Shown here one piece after another: positions 5,920 to 9,151 of a stretch of 9,151 nt of DNA (position 1 is the stretch's first letter; every line of letters begins with the position of its first letter). The notes below the pieces were generated by a model, which saw nothing but the letters and a program-made list of their open reading frames with translations, searched no databases and was not told where the DNA came from. The position numbers and the translations under genes are program-made. The stretch spans positions 1 through 9,151 of the forward strand of contig DBYS01000015.1 of assembly GCA_002310195.1 (NCBI GenBank). Reading direction: 5' to 3'. This DNA comes from Bacteroidales bacterium UBA1180. GTDB taxonomy: Bacteria; Bacteroidota; Bacteroidia; Bacteroidales; Paludibacteraceae.

Positions 5920-6663
5920 CCCGCTGCCACTCATAGCTGCATACATTGCGCCTGCGTCCTGCAGGCGTTTTTTTATGTCTGCCAGTGCCGGATGAAGCGG
6001 GAACACCGTGCGCTCAAAATCGTTGTAAATGATATCAGCGTGGCGAACCAGGTCGATGGGGGCAACACCCTTGCGCACGAGCTCTGCTAATGATGGCTGA
6101 TCGCCCGACAACCGTATGCCTGCGTACGCCTCGCGGGTGCTGACGTGTATGTCCGGCTTGAGCATCACCAGCCTGAAGCCGCTCAGCGAGAATGGGATAG
6201 GTGTCAGCCGTTCGCCTATGCCTTCGGCCAGACACGGGGTGTTATATACGAAGAACGCGCAGTCCGCGCCCAGCGTGCTGACCTCTGCTGCCAACTGCTC
6301 ACGGCTCAGACCGAGTTCAAACAACTCGTTCAGCGCTATAGCCATGTGCGCCGCATCGCTCGAACCGCCGCCCAGACCTGCACCGAACGGTATGCGTTTA
6401 TCGAAGCGGATACGTACGTTCACGATCTGCGGATAGCGATCCTGCATCTGACGGTAGCACTTCACGATCAGGTTCTGCTCGGCCGGACAATCGACCACCA
6501 GACCCGTCTGCTCGAAGCTGAACGCCGTCGAGCGGGTCACCTCCAGCACATCGCTCAATCCCTGTACGGGGTAGAAGATCGTTTCCAGATCATGATAGCC
6601 GTCCGCACGCTTGCCTATCACGCGCAGACCGATGTTAATCTTGCAGTTAGGGTAGAGTATCAT
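5806..6663 (-). CDS. ispE: 4-diphosphocytidyl-2-C-methyl-D-erythritol kinase
   Basis: IspE phosphorylates CDP-methylerythritol with ATP in the MEP (non-mevalonate) pathway to isopentenyl diphosphate. This 285-residue GHMP kinase shows K8 in NCKINIGL, the substrate loop region RADGYHDLETIFYPV (19-33), the ATP-binding glycine-rich loop PFGAGLGGGSSDAA (92-105), the catalytic aspartate D134 in TLGADCAFF, and the C-terminal motif AAMSGSGSTVYGVF. The ATG shares four bases with the stop of the upstream methyltransferase gene (6660-6663, ATGA), which indicates coupling. Its 3' end reaches 114 bases into the convergent histidine kinase gene. The final 30 or so residues (from about FENDPERR) are encoded there and are not conserved by eye, though the protein length is normal for the family. 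Confidence 0.95.
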   Translation of the reverse strand: MILYPNCKINIGLRVIGKRADGYHDLETIFYPVQGLSDVLEVTRSTAFSFEQTGLVVDCPAEQNLIVKCYRQMQDRYPQIVNVRIRFDKRIPFGAGLGGGSSDAAHMAIALNELFELGLSREQLAAEVSTLGADCAFFVYNTPCLAEGIGERLTPIPFSLSGFRLVMLKPDIHVSTREAYAGIRLSGDQPSLAELVRKGVAPIDLVRHADIIYNDFERTVFPLHPALADIKKRLQDAGAMYAAMSGSGSTVYGVFENDPERRTLADYGLMDKDLSAMVLFNDTLA

Positions 6664-7430
6664 AGGTAATAATCTTTTGTCAGTTCCCGGTACGCCTCAC
6701 TTCGTCCGCTCTGTTCGTCCTCGAGGGTGAGGTGCTCGGTTGTTCCGCCAATCGTGGCGGATGCATTGCGCAGTTGGTCGCTCCTAACCCATGCTATCAT
6801 CACCCGCTTGGCCGGTCGTCCGGGCTTGGGGTGGACGTAGCACCGCTTCACACACTGCAGTCTGTGCTCCGCGGCGAGGCGTTGCAGCTCGTCCTCGGCT
6901 TCGGTCGGGATGATCAGTGCCAACGTGCCGTTTGCAGCCAGCAGCCGTACGCTCTCGGCAATCAGTGTGCCGAACGGCAAGGTGTCGTTGTGCCGCGCCG
7001 TGCGCCTTGCTGCATCGGGGTTCTTCAGGCTATCGACGAAGTACGGCGGATTGCTCACTATCAAGTCATACTTCCGCTCTCGGCTCTCCGCTCTTAGCTC
7101 TCGGCTCTCCGCTCTCCACTCTTGCAGCGCGCATTGCGCTGCGTGCAGCCTGTCTGCCCACGGCGAGGCGGCAAAGTTCTCCCGCGCCTGTTCCACGGCG
7201 TCAGCATCGATATCTATCGCATCGATCTGCGCCTCTGCATACCGCTGCGCCAGCATCAGTGCTATCAGTCCCGAGCCCGTGCCTATATCCAATATCCGCT
7301 CTTGTCTCTTAGCTCTTAGCTCTTGGCTGCCGAAGACCCAACAACCTAACAGCACCCCGTCCGTGCCGACCTTCATCGCGCAGCGGTCATGCCTGACGAA
7401 GAACTGTTTGAACCGAAACCCCGTGTTCAT
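6660..7430 (-). CDS. trmN: tRNA1(Val) adenine-37 N6-methyltransferase (TrmN6/YfiC family)
   Basis: TrmN6 uses S-adenosylmethionine to make m6A at position 37 of a tRNA(Val). The start at 7430 gives MNTGFRFKQFFVRHDRCAMK, the typical N-terminus; an upstream in-frame ATG at 7496 would add 22 residues that only mirror the overlapping permease gene. In the 256-residue product, motif I is ILDIGTGSGLIAL (46-58), the acidic SAM-ribose region is IDAIDIDADAVEQA (69-82), and the amino-methyltransferase catalytic motif is NPPY (127-130). Two segments look inserted relative to the family: residues 34-45 (SQELRAKRQER) and 103-119 (WRAESRELRAESRER). Both are encoded by 7-bp tandem repeats and sit in loops just before motif I and just before NPPY. 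The gene overlaps the permease by 44 bases and ispE by 4. Confidence 0.87.
   Translation of the reverse strand: MNTGFRFKQFFVRHDRCAMKVGTDGVLLGCWVFGSQELRAKRQERILDIGTGSGLIALMLAQRYAEAQIDAIDIDADAVEQARENFAASPWADRLHAAQCALQEWRAESRELRAESRERKYDLIVSNPPYFVDSLKNPDAARRTARHNDTLPFGTLIAESVRLLAANGTLALIIPTEAEDELQRLAAEHRLQCVKRCYVHPKPGRPAKRVMIAWVRSDQLRNASATIGGTTEHLTLEDEQSGRSEAYRELTKDYYL
7075..7123. repeat. Seven-unit heptamer tandem repeat inside the methyltransferase gene
   Basis: Seven contiguous 7-bp units in register: CGCTCTC, GGCTCTC, CGCTCTT, AGCTCTC, GGCTCTC, CGCTCTC and CACTCTT. The consensus is NGCTCTY on the plus strand, or RAGAGCN in the coding direction. Three units make 21 bp, that is seven codons, so the protein shows a seven-residue repeat, RAESREL then RAESRER, just before the catalytic NPPY. 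The frame stays open across it. Confidence 0.85.
7297..7331. repeat. Second heptamer repeat in the methyltransferase gene
   Basis: Units CGCTCTT (7297), GTCTCTT (7304), AGCTCTT (7311) and AGCTCTT (7318), then a partly matching GGCTGCC (7325), share the consensus of the tract at 7075-7123. They encode the polar stretch SQELRAKRQER immediately before SAM motif I. Confidence 0.75.
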
Positions 7431-8112
7431 GGTCGTGGTGATGATGGAACGTGTGTATGCACATATATACGCCCAGCGCAAGGAACAGCACCGCACATAT
7501 CGTGCGGAACCACTTCTCGAACGTGTGCAGTTTGTTGGTCAGGCTGCCTATGCTCACTGCGCTGTAGCTTACCAGCCATGCTATCAGCATGATCGGCAGA
7601 CCCGTGCCCAGGCCGAACACTACCGGCAGCACCCAGTTCCAGGTTGCGGGCAGGGAGATCGTGATGTCGATCATCGTGATGAAATACACCAGGCGGTGCG
7701 GACAGAACGCCACGGCAAAGAATATGCCCAGCATAAACGACCATAGCCAGCTGCTCTCGCTGCCTACGCTCTGCAGCCATTTGCTCATGCCGTGATCGTG
7801 CTCGTGGTGGTGATGGCCGCTGTACAGCAGCACCACGCCGCAGATGAGCATGAACACCCCGAGTATAGGCTCGCCGTAGTGCTCCAGCACATGTTGTACG
7901 CCGTCGGTCTGTGCGCCCATGATGAACGGCAGCGACAGCAGCACGTATGTCACAAGCTTGCCCAGTACGAACATCAGTCCGTTCAGCAGCACCTTGCGTT
8001 TGTTGGCCAGTTCGCGATCGATATAGCTGATAGCCGTGATGCTCGTAAAGAGCGTACACGGGTCTAAAATAGTCAAAAGTCCTAACAATAATGCAGTAAA
8101 TAGTGCACCCAT
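7387..8112 (-). CDS. CcdA/DsbD-like (ArsG-type) membrane protein with His-rich loops
   Basis: This 241-residue protein has about six membrane helices and resembles the transmembrane part of DsbD/CcdA thiol reductant carriers. Within that group it is closest, by memory, to the ArsG-type permeases of anaerobes (LDPCTLFTSITAISYI in helix 1, AFCPHRLVYF in the fourth, GLPIMLIAWLVSYS, FEKWFRTICAVLFLALGVY). One cysteine is kept in each of the two redox positions, C19 in DPC and C137 in FCP, so thiol-disulfide transfer across the membrane is plausible. Two His/Asp/Glu clusters are added: residues 100-107 (HHHHEHDH) in a loop and 223-230 (HHHHDHEH) in the C-terminal tail, which suggests metal binding. 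Arsenical or metal export and thiol transfer are both possible. It is the first gene of its operon; the ATG lies about 20 bases downstream of a strong promoter. Confidence 0.7.
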   Translation of the reverse strand: MGALFTALLLGLLTILDPCTLFTSITAISYIDRELANKRKVLLNGLMFVLGKLVTYVLLSLPFIMGAQTDGVQHVLEHYGEPILGVFMLICGVVLLYSGHHHHEHDHGMSKWLQSVGSESSWLWSFMLGIFFAVAFCPHRLVYFITMIDITISLPATWNWVLPVVFGLGTGLPIMLIAWLVSYSAVSIGSLTNKLHTFEKWFRTICAVLFLALGVYMCIHTFHHHHDHEHGVSVQTVLRQA

Positions 8113-8133
8113 ACAAAAATTTCTTCGATTTTG

Positions 8134-8165
8134 CTTGCAAAGTTACGATTTTTTTTGTAACTTTG
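8134..8165 (+). promoter_or_regulatory. Plus-strand promoter with nearly leaderless start
   Basis: A -33-like CTTG (8134-8137) and a perfect -7 box TAACTTTG (8158-8165) are 20 bases apart. Transcription is expected near 8170-8172, only about 3-5 bases before the ATG at 8175, so the mRNA would be leaderless or almost so. An alternative -33 TTTG at 8130-8133 gives a longer spacer of 24. Confidence 0.65.
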
Positions 8166-8169
8166 CAAG
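8138..8169 (-). promoter_or_regulatory. Minus-strand promoter of the permease/trmN/ispE operon
   Basis: This is the mirror image of the plus-strand promoter: CTTG (8169-8166), 20 bases, then TAACTTTG (8145-8138) on the minus strand. The predicted leader before the ATG at 8112 is about 20 bases. The -33 of each promoter lies within or beside the -7 region of the other. Confidence 0.65.
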
Positions 8170-8174
8170 CGGAA

Positions 8175-9151
8175 ATGAAAAAACTGCAGCAAATAGTACG
8201 TTTTGTTGTGCTGATTGCCGTGTGGAGTATGCTTTTTACGGCATGTCACAGCCTTTCGTCCGACGGAAGACGTATTCAGCGTACGCTCCATCGCCAGCAG
8301 GCTGAGGTCATGACGCTGCTCGGCGAGTTGCAGCCTATGCTTGAGCACGACCGCCTCGATTCGCTGCTGGCTGTCTCGCATGGCCACCCGGATATCATCT
8401 TCTACGTCTATGACAGCCGCAATCTCCTGTTCTGGTCCCACAACTGGCTCGTGGCCAACGATCTGACGCTCGTTCGCTACAACGACTGGTGGCTCGGCCG
8501 CTTCGACAATGCCGTAGGCGTGGCACGCTGGACGAGGTGCGGCAACTATTCTGTCTGTACGATCATTCCGCTTAAGTTCCTCTTTGCGCAGTATAGCGAA
8601 CGCTTGCCCAACGACTTCATCGCGCCGTTCAGTGCCGACAACCGTTGGCTCATACGCCGCCAGCGGGCTACCGACGGCTGTTATCCCGTGCTGTCTGACG
8701 ATGGCACGTACCTCTTTTCGCTCGTGCCGCCGGAGATGGAGCCCGAGGAGCAGCTGCCTGCGCTCTCGCCCGACAGTTTCTCCTACGGCTCACTGTTCGC
8801 CGGTTCGCAACGCGGATTGTCGCGCTATCAGCTGGTGATCATCATCATGTCGCTCATCGCCCTGATCTTCCTCGCGGCGTTCTTCTATAACCTCTGGCGC
8901 AGCCACGGACTGCGTAATATGAAGATGTACACCAAGGTGCAGTACCTCGTGGTGGCGCTTGTGCTCGCGGGATTCGTGTATATCTTCTTCGTCTCCACCT
9001 CGTACGTCCGCACGCACTACGAGGAACGTCAGCGCTCCAAGCAGCAGGCCAAGGCGCGGTACATCCAGGCCTCGCTCCACGACCTGTACTTCTGGGACAT
9101 GAGCATCTCCGCCCTGAACACCCGCGGACTGAACACCGATCTGCGCGACCT
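8175..9151 (+). CDS. N-terminal part of a large membrane sensor-like protein (3' truncated)
   Basis: The frame starts at the ATG at 8175 and stays open for 325 codons to the window end. It begins with a signal-like helix (MKKLQQIVRF, hydrophobic to residue 21) ending in FTAC at 21-24, which is close to a lipobox, though an uncleaved helix is equally possible. An extracytoplasmic region of about 190 residues follows (25-216), including HPDIIFYVYDSRNLLFWSHNWL at 71-92. Two membrane helices come next at about 218-240 and 257-277, then another apparently extracytoplasmic segment starting THYEERQRSKQQAKARYIQAS. By memory this resembles N-termini of multi-TM sensor histidine kinases of Bacteroidales; the kinase domain would lie beyond the window. 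The start codon lies immediately downstream of a strong divergent promoter. Confidence 0.6.
   Translation, partial: MKKLQQIVRFVVLIAVWSMLFTACHSLSSDGRRIQRTLHRQQAEVMTLLGELQPMLEHDRLDSLLAVSHGHPDIIFYVYDSRNLLFWSHNWLVANDLTLVRYNDWWLGRFDNAVGVARWTRCGNYSVCTIIPLKFLFAQYSERLPNDFIAPFSADNRWLIRRQRATDGCYPVLSDDGTYLFSLVPPEMEPEEQLPALSPDSFSYGSLFAGSQRGLSRYQLVIIIMSLIALIFLAAFFYNLWRSHGLRNMKMYTKVQYLVVALVLAGFVYIFFVSTSYVRTHYEERQRSKQQAKARYIQASLHDLYFWDMSISALNTRGLNTDLRD

Larger units (their letters stand above)
8133..8170. repeat. Perfect 14-bp inverted repeat holding divergent promoters
   Basis: GCTTGCAAAGTTAC (8133-8146) is the exact reverse complement of GTAACTTTGCAAGC (8157-8170), with the ten-base spacer GATTTTTTTT between. 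Both arms contain the -7 box of a promoter. It sits between two gene starts, so a terminator is unlikely; a shared operator is possible. Confidence 0.85.

Noticed and set aside
7431..7496. Earlier ATG at 7496 for the methyltransferase
   Set aside because: The 22 added residues lie wholly within the permease gene and have no family resemblance, whereas MNTGFRFKQF at 7430 fits TrmN6 N-termini.
6910..7746. 278-codon open frame on the plus strand
   Set aside because: It is antisense to trmN and the permease gene; Ser/Arg/Cys-rich translation with no domain. The long open frame comes partly from the CTCT heptamer repeats.
7427..8140. 237-codon minus-strand frame overlapping the permease gene
   Set aside because: It is a frame-shifted reading of the same strand; the other frame gives six membrane helices and family motifs.
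8133..8170. The inverted repeat as a rho-independent terminator
   Set aside because: It lies between two divergent gene starts, and each arm carries a consensus -7 box, so promoter function explains it better.

Overview
The window looks like a chromosomal segment of a Bacteroidales-type bacterium (phylum Bacteroidota). Several things point there: Bacteroidota-style promoters (TTTG near -33, TAnnTTTG near -7), no Shine-Dalgarno sequences before most starts, an RND pump followed by a small PII-like protein, an exported bleomycin-hydrolase-type aminopeptidase, and a histidine kinase with an AHQLGTP H-box. The exact genus cannot be read from the sequence. No phage, transposase, CRISPR array, tRNA or rRNA is visible. 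It is dense, mostly housekeeping sequence.

Layout: (A) 1-1921, plus strand: the 3' end of an RND efflux transporter, a PII-like protein, glutamyl-Q tRNA(Asp) synthetase (gluQ) and a SlyD-type prolyl isomerase. The last three are joined by ATGA stop/start overlaps. (B) 1922-2055: a convergent intergenic gap with a perfect 13-bp terminator stem and a second strong hairpin. (C) 2056-3396, minus strand: a DivIC/FtsB-like division protein, a 52-residue two-helix membrane protein, ruvC and a 56-residue 2[4Fe-4S] ferredoxin. A good promoter lies at 3440-3471. (D) 3397-3543: a divergent promoter region centred on the palindrome TTTGCAAA. (E) 3544-5919, plus strand: exported aminopeptidase C and a two-TM sensor histidine kinase. 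(F) 5806-8112, minus strand: a His-rich CcdA/DsbD-like permease, a TrmN6-type tRNA methyltransferase and ispE, all overlapping. ispE runs tail-to-tail 114 bp into the histidine kinase gene. (G) 8113-8174: a symmetric divergent promoter inside a perfect 14-bp inverted repeat. (H) 8175-9151, plus strand: the start of a second large membrane sensor-like protein, cut by the window end.

Functions: tRNA modification (gluQ, TrmN6), protein folding and metal handling (SlyD with a CxxC tail, the His-rich permease, the RND/PII pair), DNA repair (ruvC), division (DivIC-like), isoprenoid synthesis by the MEP pathway (ispE), and signalling. No new multi-gene system stands out.

The most unusual DNA-level signal is a set of degenerate tandem repeats with a strict 7-bp period. 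They occur between genes at 157-183 and 3044-3085, and also inside the methyltransferase gene at 7075-7123 and 7297-7331, where they appear to have been absorbed in frame as 7-residue protein repeats.
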